From: Paenibacillus sp. sptzw28
GTDB taxonomy: Bacteria > Bacillota > Bacilli > Paenibacillales > Paenibacillaceae
Reading direction: 5' to 3'
Length of the DNA: 64,000 nt
NCBI RefSeq assembly: GCF_019550795.1
Contig: NZ_CP080545.1
Span: forward strand, 1,817,501-1,881,500
The number at the start of each line of letters is the position of its first letter. Within the stretch, counting starts at the first letter, position 1. Of this stretch, positions 37,596-45,853 are shown piece after piece. A program made the translations under genes and the position numbers. Below the pieces are notes generated by a model. The model did not search any database and was not told the origin of the DNA. It saw only the letters and a list, made by a program, of their open reading frames with translations.

Positions 37596-39899
37596 ATGGA
37601 TGCATCTAAACGTACAAGTGTAACAGTTGATATATATGGCAATCAGTTTAAGTTGGCGGGTCACAATAACCCGGAATATATCAGACGGATCGCCGCTTTG
37701 GTGGATGAGAATATGAACAAGCTGGCAAAAGGCTACCCAAGGCTGGATTTGCCGAAAATAGCGGTGCTTGTCGCCGTCCATATGGCGGAGGACGTGTTCC
37801 GGCTGAGCCGTGAGAACGAGCGGATGAACGAAACGGAGGAGCGCCGAAGGGCGGCTGAAGCGGAGCTCGAACAAACGAAGCTGGCCATGGCTTCGCTCCG
37901 AGAGGAGGCTGCCGCGCAGCTTGCCGACGCGCAGGCTGAGATAGAGCTTGAACGGGAAATCGCGCGTGAGGAATTGGAACGGGTAAGCGCCGGGCTGCAG
38001 GGGCGGTTGGAGCAGGCTCAGGAAAGCGGGCGCTTGGAGCAGGAACGACTCCAAGCCATGCACGATGCTAAACTGGCGCAAACATTTAACGAAATGAGCC
38101 AGGAGCTGGAATCGGAGCGTGAAGCCGCCCGTATCGAGCTGGAGCGCGTGCGTGAGTCGCTGGGCGCTGAGCTTGAGTCGGAGCGTGAAGCCGCCCGGAT
38201 TGAGCTGGAGCGCATGCGTGAATCGCTGAACGCCGAGCTTGAGTCGGAGCGTAAAGCGGCCGGTATCGAACTGGAGCGCGTGCGTGAGTCGCTGGGTGCG
38301 GAGCTTCAGTCGGAGCGGGCAGCTGCCGGAATTGAACTGGAGCGTACTCGTGAATCACTGAGCGCGGAGCTTGAGAGCGTGCGTGAAGCCGCCCGAATTG
38401 AGATTGCGAGTTTGCGTGAGTCGCTGGGCGAGGAGATCGAGCTCGAGCGGGAGCTGCATGCGGAGGCTGCCAAGGCGGCGGCTGAAGAGCTGCAGCGCGT
38501 CCGTGACGAGCTGCAGCGGCAGCTCGCGGAAGTGCGGGAGTCCGCGCGCTTGGAGCTGGAGAGCGAGAGGGAGTCCGCGCGCTTGGAGCTTGTCCGCGTA
38601 AGCGCCGAGCATGACGCGGAGCTTGAGCGGGTGCGCGAGGCCGAGGCAGCGGCGGCGGTGGCGGCTGAAGCCGCGCATGAGCGAACCCGGGCAGAACTGC
38701 AAGCGCAGCTGAATCAAGCACGTACAGCCGCCGAGGCGGAGCTCGAGCGGGTGAGGCATGCGGCTCGCGAGCGGCTCGAGCGTCTCCGCGCAGACCTCGA
38801 GCGCGGAGCTGCGCAGGCTGCCCTGGAAGCGGAAGCGCAGCTTGCGCAGGCGCGCGAAGCGGCCGCGGCGGAGCTGGAACGCGTGCGGGCGGCTGCGGCC
38901 GCCGTGCTTCACGAGGAGCGCGAAACTGCCCAGGCGATGCTCGAGCAGGCATTGCGCGAAGGCGATGAAGAGGCTGCGGCAATAACGGCGCGGCTTACGG
39001 CTGAGCGTGATTCGCTAATACAGCTGCACCGGGAGGAGCTGGAACGCCGCACGGCGGCGTGGCAGCAGGATAGTGAACGTCTGGAGTCCCAGCTGAACCA
39101 GTCGCGCCGCGACTGTGAAGAGGCTCAGGAGGAGCTTGACAGCCTGCGGCAGGAAATTGAGCGGATCGCCATGGAAGCAGCCGAGCAGGAAGAGCTGCTG
39201 CGTACAACCGTCAGCAGTCTGGAGAGCGAGATGCGCGATCGTGAGAAGACTGCCCAAGAGCTGCAGCGTCGATTTACAGAACTGCAGAACAAGGAAAGCC
39301 GCCGCGTGCAGACCATCCAGCAGCAGGAACAACAGATTATACAGCTGCGCGATCAGTTAACCGACGCTCAGCGGACAAGCGATCAAGCCGTTAAGCAGCA
39401 TAGTCTGCTGGCCGAGCAGAGAGACCGTCATAAAGCTGAGCTGGAAGAGCTCAAGGGACGCGAGCGCGAGCTCGAGGAGAAGCTACAAGCTGCCGAAGAA
39501 CGAGCAGCCGACCTGATGAACGAGGCGAGGCGGCAAATGGCGGAGGCAGAGCGGTTAGCCGATGAAACGGCCCTCGAAGCGAAACAGCGTGAGCGCTCCG
39601 CTGCTGCTGAAGTAGAGCTTGCCAGGCAGCAGGCCGCGGCTCATGCCGAAGCGGAAGCCGGACTATTCGAGCAGCTGCTGCAGAGCGAGCAGGAGACCGG
39701 CAATGCGAGAATTCGGGCGCAGGAGCTGAGCAGCCGGCTTGCGGAGCTTGAAGCGTCGCTGGCCGAAGCGAGCCGCTCGGAGAATAATCTGCGGGCAGCG
39801 CACGAACGGCTGCAGAACGAGCATGGAAAGCTTCAGATTGAATATTCCAAGCTGCAAACGGAATACAACGAGTGGATCGAATTAATCGAAAAAAGCTGA
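37596..39899 (+). CDS. zapA: ZapA-domain protein with giant coiled-coil extension
   Basis: 767 residues, whereas ordinary ZapA is about 85-130. Residues 1-~90 are ZapA (TSVTVDIYGNQFKLAG, YIRRIAALVDENMNKLA, VLVAVHMAEDVF), which cross-links FtsZ filaments at the division site. The remaining ~670 residues are Glu/Arg/Ala-rich coiled coil without membrane segments or recognisable domain, including five tandem 22-residue repeats (residues 170-279). AGGAGG at 37580 and the family N-terminus set the start at 37596. The pheST-zapA-mutS2 neighbourhood is typical of Bacillales. The fusion is intact, with no frameshift visible. Confidence 0.88.
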   Translation: MDASKRTSVTVDIYGNQFKLAGHNNPEYIRRIAALVDENMNKLAKGYPRLDLPKIAVLVAVHMAEDVFRLSRENERMNETEERRRAAEAELEQTKLAMASLREEAAAQLADAQAEIELEREIAREELERVSAGLQGRLEQAQESGRLEQERLQAMHDAKLAQTFNEMSQELESEREAARIELERVRESLGAELESEREAARIELERMRESLNAELESERKAAGIELERVRESLGAELQSERAAAGIELERTRESLSAELESVREAARIEIASLRESLGEEIELERELHAEAAKAAAEELQRVRDELQRQLAEVRESARLELESERESARLELVRVSAEHDAELERVREAEAAAAVAAEAAHERTRAELQAQLNQARTAAEAELERVRHAARERLERLRADLERGAAQAALEAEAQLAQAREAAAAELERVRAAAAAVLHEERETAQAMLEQALREGDEEAAAITARLTAERDSLIQLHREELERRTAAWQQDSERLESQLNQSRRDCEEAQEELDSLRQEIERIAMEAAEQEELLRTTVSSLESEMRDREKTAQELQRRFTELQNKESRRVQTIQQQEQQIIQLRDQLTDAQRTSDQAVKQHSLLAEQRDRHKAELEELKGRERELEEKLQAAEERAADLMNEARRQMAEAERLADETALEAKQRERSAAAEVELARQQAAAHAEAEAGLFEQLLQSEQETGNARIRAQELSSRLAELEASLAEASRSENNLRAAHERLQNEHGKLQIEYSKLQTEYNEWIELIEKS
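38103..38432 (+). repeat. Five tandem 66-bp units in zapA
   Basis: Units start at 38103, 38169, 38235, 38301 and 38367, each encoding 22 residues around REAARIELERVRESL. The last unit is the most diverged, and a partial sixth follows at 38433. The 22-residue period equals two hendecads. Confidence 0.9.
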
Positions 39900-39913
39900 C
39901 GATATTCGATATT

Positions 39914-39957
39914 AAAAAAAGCGCGTGCTCCGAACGATACCGTTCGGAGCCGCGCAT
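39914..39957 (-). terminator. Minus-strand terminator behind the SDR gene
   Basis: GCTCCGAACG pairs with CGTTCGGAGC inside longer GCGCG/CGCGC arms. The T tract (TTTTTTT) lies on the minus strand, about 110 bases after the SDR gene stop. On the plus strand it also follows zapA directly but has no T tract. Confidence 0.75.
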
Positions 39958-40064
39958 TCTGCCGGCAATGCAGCAAGCTTGGGATATTATCTTATTAATC
40001 CAGATGTTTCTACGCGAAGAACCTTGCAGCGCGCAAAGTAAAGCACTCGAAGGTTCTTTCTCGT

Positions 40065-40742
40065 TCAGACGGAAACCATCGTTCCTGTAACGCCGCCTGG
40101 CGGCAAAGAAGCAAGTCTGATCAGTTCCGGCGTCACGGTGGCCGGGTCCTGTCCCGTAGCATGCATCTCGGTTCGCAGTGTTCCCGGATTAAACAGATTG
40201 ACAAGAATGCCGTGTTCGTTTTCTTCGTCGGCCGTTGTTCGGGTGAGCGATTCCAGTCCGGCTTTGGCAGCGCTGTAAGCGGCGTAGCCGCCGGCGCCGT
40301 TGGAAGCCAGGCTGGACGTTATATTGATAATACGTCCGTAATGCGAGTTTCGCATAATGGGCAGCACCGCTTTGGTCAGCAGAAAAGGTCCGGTCAAATT
40401 GACGGCGATTTGCTGAGTCCATTCCTCGCTGCTCAGTTCGAACACCAATCCCGGTTCAAAGATCGCCGCATTATTGATCAGTATATCGATCTTGCCAAAA
40501 GCGGCTGCTGCCGTTTGAACGGCTTTGCTCACTTGTGCTTCCACGGAGATATCCGCCGGTATAACCAGAGCTTTACCTGTCCCGTGCTGTCCGATAAGCG
40601 CAGCTGTTTCTTCCAGCTTCCCGACCCGCCGTCCCAGAAGTGCGACGTTCGCCCCTTCACGCGCAAATGCGAGAGCAGCGGCTCTGCCCAGCCCGGTCCC
40701 AGCACCGCTGATAACCGCTGTCCGTCCGTCCAGAATGCCCAT
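40065..40742 (-). CDS. Short-chain dehydrogenase/reductase
   Basis: A 225-residue classical SDR. NAD(P)-binding motif SGAGTGLGR at residues 12-20, NNAA at 90-93, catalytic Ser143, Tyr156 and Lys160 (AYSAAKAG). Arg38-Arg39 after the second strand suggests NADP(H). The substrate is unknown; 3-oxoacyl-ACP reductase-like activity is one possibility. GGAGGAAGAG just before ATG 40742 decides the start over upstream ATGs. It stands alone. Confidence 0.88.
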   Translation of the reverse strand: MGILDGRTAVISGAGTGLGRAAALAFAREGANVALLGRRVGKLEETAALIGQHGTGKALVIPADISVEAQVSKAVQTAAAAFGKIDILINNAAIFEPGLVFELSSEEWTQQIAVNLTGPFLLTKAVLPIMRNSHYGRIINITSSLASNGAGGYAAYSAAKAGLESLTRTTADEENEHGILVNLFNPGTLRTEMHATGQDPATVTPELIRLASLPPGGVTGTMVSV

Positions 40743-40944
40743 ATACTCTTCCTCCATCCGTTTTAACTGTTGTAAACATCTTAGCAAACAATTGCTGTGA
40801 CGGGGAAGAGGCCGGGCCATAAGACTTTCTGATGCAATCGATAAGGTTCGCAGGCAAACTCGGAGCTAAGCGGAACAAAACATGTCATTATGAAATTTGC
40901 TTATCAAGTGGATAAATAACTTCGATAAAATTAGGTGACAGATC

Positions 40945-40986
40945 AAAAAATAACCCGAGCAGAGTTAGCTGCTTCGGGTTATTTGC
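40945..40986 (-). terminator. Terminator behind the CuA lipoprotein gene
   Basis: On the minus strand AATAACCCGAAGCAGC pairs with GCTCGGGTTATT (imperfect inner part), followed by TTTT, about 15 bases after the stop. T-rich on the plus side too. Confidence 0.8.
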
Positions 40987-41000
40987 TTGAGTTGATGCGG

Positions 41001-41387
41001 CTATTCCACTTTTATCGTTGCAATCATTTTGGAATGGCCTGTTCCGCACATTACATCACAATGAAATTGGTAAGTGCCGGCGTCTTTAAACGTAACGACC
41101 TGCGATTTTCCCCCACCGATGCTAATGCCGAGATCTGGAATTTCAATACCGTGAATGCCGTCTGTTTGAACGGTAATATTGGTTGCTTCACCTTTTTTAA
41201 TCGTATATTCACTCTTGTCGAACTGCCAGTTCGTCGCTTTGATAACGAGTTCCTGCGAAGCGGCTGCGCCAGTCTCCTGAACGTCTCCGCCATTATCGGA
41301 TGTGCTGGCCGTATTGTTCGAACCGCAGGCGGCCATAATCAAGACTAGGGCTGCGACCATCGACAACAGCAACAATTTTTTCAACAT
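41001..41387 (-). CDS. Stand-alone CuA-type cupredoxin lipoprotein
   Basis: A 128-residue lipoprotein. Signal peptide with lipobox MAAC (Cys21), a Ser/Thr/Gly linker, then a cupredoxin fold with the complete ligand set of a dinuclear CuA centre: His79 (DGIHGIEIP) and Cys110, Cys114, His118, Met121 in FHCDVMCGTGHSKM. This is the copper site of cytochrome c oxidase subunit II, but here there is no transmembrane hairpin domain and no oxidase gene nearby. An electron-transfer or copper-delivery role outside the membrane is likely. GGAGGG supports 41387. Confidence 0.88.
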   Translation of the reverse strand: MLKKLLLLSMVAALVLIMAACGSNNTASTSDNGGDVQETGAAASQELVIKATNWQFDKSEYTIKKGEATNITVQTDGIHGIEIPDLGISIGGGKSQVVTFKDAGTYQFHCDVMCGTGHSKMIATIKVE

Positions 41388-41526
41388 ATCTCTGACTCCC
41401 TCCATCTTTCGATGTATTTAGCACTACCTGTTCAGTATATCGTGAATCCGCTTATATTTCAGCGCCAAACTATGACCGGTTGATGAACAAATCATGAACT
41501 CTTTGCAGTATATGTATATAACATGC

Positions 41527-41569
41527 AAAAACCGGGCTCAACGGATTGTTCCGTATCTGCCCGGCTTCA
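41527..41569 (-). terminator. Terminator behind the YvlD-like gene
   Basis: GCCGGGC pairs with GCCCGGT, with an inner ACGGA/TCCGT stem and TTTTTG on the minus strand. Confidence 0.8.
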
Positions 41570-41593
41570 CGCTGCCCTGTAGGTTGCTTCCGG

Positions 41594-41956
41594 TTACCGA
41601 CGTTCCTTCGCCCGTCCTGCTTTATAGGGTGAGCCGATAGGAATGAACAAGTCGATAATACCGATTGCCAGAGCTGCCAGAATGGCTCCAAGCCAAGTGA
41701 CATATACGTCGCCGACTATAAATTGAGCAAGCCAGATGACAACGGCGCTTGCCAGAAAGCCGACTATGCCTCTGCCGAAAGGCGTTACCCGTTTGCCGAA
41801 TATGCCCTCGATAATCCAGCCGAACGCGGCGATGACAAGAGCTAGAAATAAGGCGCTCCAGAATCCGCCGACACTAAATTGGGGTACGATATAACCTACG
41901 ATCATCAAAACGATCGCAGAAACGATGAATCGAACAACATGACCCAAAAAACGCAT
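41594..41956 (-). CDS. Phage-holin-superfamily/YvlD-like membrane protein
   Basis: A 120-residue protein with about four hydrophobic helices (VVRFIVSAIVLMIVGYIVP; FWSALFLALVIAAFGWI; FLASAVVIWLAQFI; AILAALAIGIIDLFI) and a basic C-terminus. It fits the YvlD family, which is grouped with class IV phage holins by fold only and is linked to envelope stress in Bacillus. AAGGAGG lies 8 bases ahead of ATG 41956. No phage genes surround it. Confidence 0.72.
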   Translation of the reverse strand: MRFLGHVVRFIVSAIVLMIVGYIVPQFSVGGFWSALFLALVIAAFGWIIEGIFGKRVTPFGRGIVGFLASAVVIWLAQFIVGDVYVTWLGAILAALAIGIIDLFIPIGSPYKAGRAKERR

Positions 41957-42237
41957 AATCGAACCTCCTTGAAAGTTTTTCGTGTGCGAAAACTTGCTTC
42001 GAAAGCATACGCTCAGTTTTCGCTGCTTTCGAGGCGGAATCGAAAGCATATTAAGGCTCCGAGTGAAGCAAAACTTGCGTTATCCTGCCGCTTTGAATCA
42101 TCCGCCGGTTCTCGCATAATTCTCGGGATGCAACAATTATTGTCCCCTGATCGGCTTTCAGTCATGCATGGGAGCTTCCGTCATGGCATACGTTGTTTGC
42201 TTCGGCTATAATAAGGATGAGGGGAGTTGTGCTCAGT

Positions 42238-44607
42238 TTGAACGATAAAATCCTACACACACTTGAATTTTCTAAGATTGTATATAAATTGGCTCAGCAT
42301 GCCGCGACTTCGCTCGGAAAAGCTGCAGCGGAAGCGATCACTCCGAGCTCTGACCTCGAGTCGGTCAAGCTTATGCTTCAGGCAACCGATGAAGCCTACA
42401 AGGCCGATCGGTTGAAAGGCAGCGTACCGTTCGGGGGCGTCGCAGACATTCGTCCATCGCTGCTTCGCTCGCGTATCGGCGGAACGCTTAACCCTGCAGA
42501 GCTGCTCGAAATCGCCGAAACGGTTCGCGGCTCCAGAAGGGTTAAGCGCCATGTGCTCCAGCTTCACGATGATGACCCGATCCCGATGCTGGCGGACCTG
42601 TGTGAACAGCTTACCGAGCATAAGACGCTGGAGGATGCGATCCTCGCCTGCATCGACGACCAAGCTGAGGTTATGGACAGCGCGAGTGCGGAGCTGGCTG
42701 CGATCAGGCGGGAGCTCCGGAACGGTGAGTCGCGAGTCCGGGAGAAGCTGGAACAAATGGTTCGTTCCTCATCCGTGCAAAAAATGCTTCAGGATGCTAT
42801 TGTTACCATCCGTAACGACCGCTATGTTATTCCGGTGAAACAAGAGTACCGTTCCCATTTCGGAGGTATCGTCCATGATCAGTCAGGCTCCGGCGCAACG
42901 CTGTTTATCGAGCCTGAGGCCATCGTGGCCATGAACAACAAGCTGCGCGAGCTGAGGCTATCCGAGATGCGTGAGATCGAGAAAATTTTACAAAAGCTCA
43001 CGGCACAAACCGCCGATTATGCTGAAGATTTGCTCCTTGATCTTGATACTCTGGGCGCCTTGGATTTCGCATTCGCGAAAGGAAGGCTCGCGCACCAGAT
43101 GGGCGCATCGCTGCCGCGGATGAACGACCGGGGCTATTTAAAGCTGCGCCGGGCCCGCCATCCGTTAATTGCCCGGGAGCATGTTGTCCCAATCGATGTG
43201 GAGTTGGGCAATTCTTACTCGGCTATTATCGTCACCGGACCTAATACGGGCGGTAAAACGGTGTCGCTCAAAACCATCGGTCTGCTGAGCTTGATGGCCA
43301 TGTCGGGCATGTTCGTCCCGGCTGAAGACGGCACCCAGCTGTGCGTTTTCGACGCTATTCATGCCGATATCGGCGATGAGCAAAGCATTGAGCAAAACCT
43401 TAGTACGTTTTCCAGCCATCTGACGAACATAATCCGGATTTTAAAAACGATGACGCCGAAGAGCCTCGTACTGCTCGATGAGCTTGGAGCGGGCACCGAC
43501 CCGGCTGAAGGCTCCGCGCTTGCTATCGCTATTCTTGAGTATATGCATAAACTGGGCTGCCGAATCATTGCGACGACTCATTACAGCGAGCTTAAGGCCT
43601 ATGCATATAACCGCAAAGGCATTATCAATGCAAGCATGGAGTTCGACGTCCAGACGCTCAGCCCGACTTACAGGCTTCTCGTTGGAGTTCCAGGCCGGAG
43701 CAATGCTTTTGCAATTGCCGAGCGGCTCGGACTGCAGCGCGATATAATCGAGCACGCGAGAGGCGAAGTAAGCGAGGAGGATCTGCGGGTCGAGAACATG
43801 ATTGCATCGCTTGAGGAAAACCGCATTGGCGCGGAAGCCGAGCGGCAATCGGCGGAAGCGCTGCGTAAAGAGCTTGAGGCCGAGCGAAACCGTTATGAGG
43901 CGGAACGCCGGAAATTCGACGAGCAGCGCGACAAGCTTATGGCCAAAGCGCAGGAAGATGCGCACGAAGCGGTTGCCAAAGCGAAGCGGGAGGCGGAGCA
44001 AATCATCGCCGATTTGCGAAAGCTGGCGCTTGAGGAAGGCGCGTCCGTCAAGGAGCATAAGCTGATCGACGCGCGTCGAAAACTCGATGAAGCGGCCCCG
44101 GAACTGAAGAAACCGGCGAAGGCCAATAAACCGAAAGCGGGGACAAAGCCGCAGCGTATCGAAGCGGGCGATGAAGTCATGGTTTATAGTCTGGGTCAGC
44201 GCGGACATGTAGTCGAAATCGGGGGTAACGATGCGCTGGTTCAGCTTGGAATTCTGAAAATGAAGGTGGCGCTCGGCGATCTGGAGCTTGTAAAGAGGGC
44301 CGAAACTGCCAAGACACAGCAGCCGAAGCAGGCTGCCAGTCTGAAACGGACTCGCGACGAGAACGTCAAGATGGAGCTCGACCTACGGGGCGCAAACGTG
44401 GAAGAAGCGATCGTCGAGGTGGACCGTTTTCTGGATGAATCGTTCCTCGCCGGACTTGGACAGATATACATTATACATGGTAAAGGCACAGGAGTTCTGC
44501 GAACCGGTATCAGTGATTTTCTGCGCCGGCATAAGCATGTGAAGAGCTATAGGCTCGGGAATTATGGAGAAGGCGGCGCCGGCGTCACCGTAGCGGAACT
44601 GAAATAA
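42238..44607 (+). CDS. mutS2: MutS2 endonuclease / ribosome-rescue ATPase
   Basis: A 789-residue protein. It has MutS core and lever domains without the mismatch-recognition domain, an ABC ATPase (Walker A GPNTGGKTVSLKT near residue 334, Walker B LVLLDELGAGTDP), a long coiled coil (about residues 515-640), a KOW-like segment and a C-terminal Smr domain with MELDLRG and HGKGTGVL, the residues linked to nuclease activity. Known roles are suppression of recombination and processing of collided ribosomes. GGGGAG 11 bases before TTG 42238 and the family N-terminus choose this start; GTG 42229 is too close. TATAAT lies at 42207. Confidence 0.93.
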   Translation: MNDKILHTLEFSKIVYKLAQHAATSLGKAAAEAITPSSDLESVKLMLQATDEAYKADRLKGSVPFGGVADIRPSLLRSRIGGTLNPAELLEIAETVRGSRRVKRHVLQLHDDDPIPMLADLCEQLTEHKTLEDAILACIDDQAEVMDSASAELAAIRRELRNGESRVREKLEQMVRSSSVQKMLQDAIVTIRNDRYVIPVKQEYRSHFGGIVHDQSGSGATLFIEPEAIVAMNNKLRELRLSEMREIEKILQKLTAQTADYAEDLLLDLDTLGALDFAFAKGRLAHQMGASLPRMNDRGYLKLRRARHPLIAREHVVPIDVELGNSYSAIIVTGPNTGGKTVSLKTIGLLSLMAMSGMFVPAEDGTQLCVFDAIHADIGDEQSIEQNLSTFSSHLTNIIRILKTMTPKSLVLLDELGAGTDPAEGSALAIAILEYMHKLGCRIIATTHYSELKAYAYNRKGIINASMEFDVQTLSPTYRLLVGVPGRSNAFAIAERLGLQRDIIEHARGEVSEEDLRVENMIASLEENRIGAEAERQSAEALRKELEAERNRYEAERRKFDEQRDKLMAKAQEDAHEAVAKAKREAEQIIADLRKLALEEGASVKEHKLIDARRKLDEAAPELKKPAKANKPKAGTKPQRIEAGDEVMVYSLGQRGHVVEIGGNDALVQLGILKMKVALGDLELVKRAETAKTQQPKQAASLKRTRDENVKMELDLRGANVEEAIVEVDRFLDESFLAGLGQIYIIHGKGTGVLRTGISDFLRRHKHVKSYRLGNYGEGGAGVTVAELK

Positions 44608-44628
44608 CCGGAGAGCGGGGAATATGAG

Positions 44629-45048
44629 ATGGAGTACGAAGTGGATAAACTGCTTAGCAATTCTTTTGTGGCATCGCTCGCTTATGTCTCGGTTGCGGTT
44701 CTCGCTTTAGTCGTTTTTCTGTTTTTATTCGAGTTTGTTACGAAGTATAAATGCTGGCAGGAGATTAAAAACGGCAATTTATCGGTTGCGATGGCTACAG
44801 GCGGTAAGATCTTCGGAATATGCAACATCTTTCGTTTTTCGATTCAGGCGAGCGAAACGGTTTACCAAAGCATGACATGGGCTCTTTTCGGTTTTTTGCT
44901 GCTGCTCACGGCTTATTTCGTATTTGAGTTTTTAACGCCGGTATTCCGGATCGACGAGGAGATCCAGAAGGACAATCGGGCGGTAGGGTTTATCGCGATG
45001 GTCATATCCATCTCACTTTCTTATGTGATAGGAGCCACGGTCGCGTGA
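44629..45048 (+). CDS. DUF350 family membrane protein
   Basis: 139 residues with four predicted membrane helices: SFVASLAYVSVAVLALVVF, a second around GGKIFGICNIF, a third around WALFGFLLLLTAYFVF and a fourth VGFIAMVISISLSYVIG. This matches DUF350 (UPF0719) proteins, whose role is unknown. It begins 21 bases after mutS2 behind GGAGAGCGGGG and is probably in the same operon. Confidence 0.82.
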   Translation: MEYEVDKLLSNSFVASLAYVSVAVLALVVFLFLFEFVTKYKCWQEIKNGNLSVAMATGGKIFGICNIFRFSIQASETVYQSMTWALFGFLLLLTAYFVFEFLTPVFRIDEEIQKDNRAVGFIAMVISISLSYVIGATVA

Positions 45049-45082
45049 GGAGAATTATTCAGTGTCGGAGAGGGCAAGAACA

Positions 45083-45160
45083 ATGAAATATTTATGGGGA
45101 ACGTTATTTGCGCTGGCAGCGCTCTTTATCGTGCTTGGCGTTATGTATTTGCTGAAATAA
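45083..45160 (+). CDS. 25-residue single-span membrane peptide
   Basis: ATG at 45083 with GGAGAGGG 9 bases upstream opens a 25-codon frame: a short MKYLWG head, one hydrophobic helix (TLFALAALFIVLGVMYLL) and a final Lys. It sits in the 144-base gap between the DUF350 gene and the zinc-ribbon gene, all on one strand. Function unknown; it could be a small subunit or modulator of the DUF350 protein. Confidence 0.6.
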   Translation: MKYLWGTLFALAALFIVLGVMYLLK

Positions 45161-45192
45161 GCTCACTGCAACCGAAGAGGAGGGGAAAGCGG

Positions 45193-45741
45193 ATGGAAGA
45201 AGAACATGTCCTGTGTCCGTGGTGTCAAACGGAAATCGTGTGGGATGAGGAAATCGGGCCCGAGAAGCACTGCCCGCATTGCGAGAACGAGCTGTCAGGT
45301 TATCGGACTGTACAATTTGGCATTCATTCCGAAGAGGAGTCCGATGAAGAGGAACAGCAAGGCGATGATAGCGATTGGGAAACCGAAGGTGATGACGAAG
45401 AACGTGTCCGTGTTTCTCCGGATATCGCCGAATTGCGCCAGTACGGACTGGAACGGCTTGCTTTGGAATCTACGATGGAACGGATTCTCGACGATCAGCT
45501 GGAAGCACCCGAATGTCCGTCCTGCCGGGAATTCATGCTCGAGTCGGGCACGATGACCGTGACGGAAGGGCAATTTAAACCAAGAACGCCGGCGCCGCTA
45601 AGCGCTCCGCTGCTTGCGCCGCCTTTTCAAATCGTCCTGTACGTATGTCCCTCCTGCTTTCATACGGAAAACAGGCTCGCCGCGCAGGATCAGGAACGGT
45701 TTGTACAGCTGCTGGCTTCCGCGGCAGAGGAACAAGGTTAG
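45193..45741 (+). CDS. Zinc-ribbon protein of unknown function
   Basis: A 182-residue cytosolic acidic protein. N-terminal Cys pairs CPWC and CPHC (about residues 8-31) form one zinc ribbon; a second set, CPSC near residue 102 and CPSC near residue 158, flanks a Pro-rich loop. The middle is strongly acidic (EEESDEEEQQGDD). AGGAGGGG supports ATG 45193. Last gene of the mutS2 group; not recognised as a named family. Confidence 0.75.
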   Translation: MEEEHVLCPWCQTEIVWDEEIGPEKHCPHCENELSGYRTVQFGIHSEEESDEEEQQGDDSDWETEGDDEERVRVSPDIAELRQYGLERLALESTMERILDDQLEAPECPSCREFMLESGTMTVTEGQFKPRTPAPLSAPLLAPPFQIVLYVCPSCFHTENRLAAQDQERFVQLLASAAEEQG

Positions 45742-45793
45742 AGTATCGCCTTGTAGAAATATTTGGAAATTTAATCACTCCAGCATGCATCTG

Positions 45794-45833
45794 CCGCTTT
45801 GAGGGAACCTTACGTCAAGGATAATCAAAGCGG
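45794..45833 (+). promoter_or_regulatory. Inverted repeat just upstream of the MFS gene
   Basis: CCGCTTTGA (45794-45802) and TCAAAGCGG (45825-45833) are exact inverse complements, with an inner CCTT/AAGG pair, and end 7 bases before the MFS ribosome binding site. There is no T tract, so it is an operator or 5'-UTR hairpin rather than a terminator. Confidence 0.5.
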
Positions 45834-45853
45834 ACAGGCAGGAGGGATTTAGT

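Noticed and set aside
38086..38982. Long open frame antisense to zapA encoding a Pro/Arg/Ala-rich repeat
   Set aside because: A shadow of the high-GC Glu/Arg/Ala codons of the sense coiled coil; no ribosome site, and its repeats simply mirror the 66-bp units.
41594..41956. Prophage remnant because of the holin-like protein
   Set aside because: No phage structural, lysis or integrase genes nearby; the protein fits the chromosomal YvlD family.
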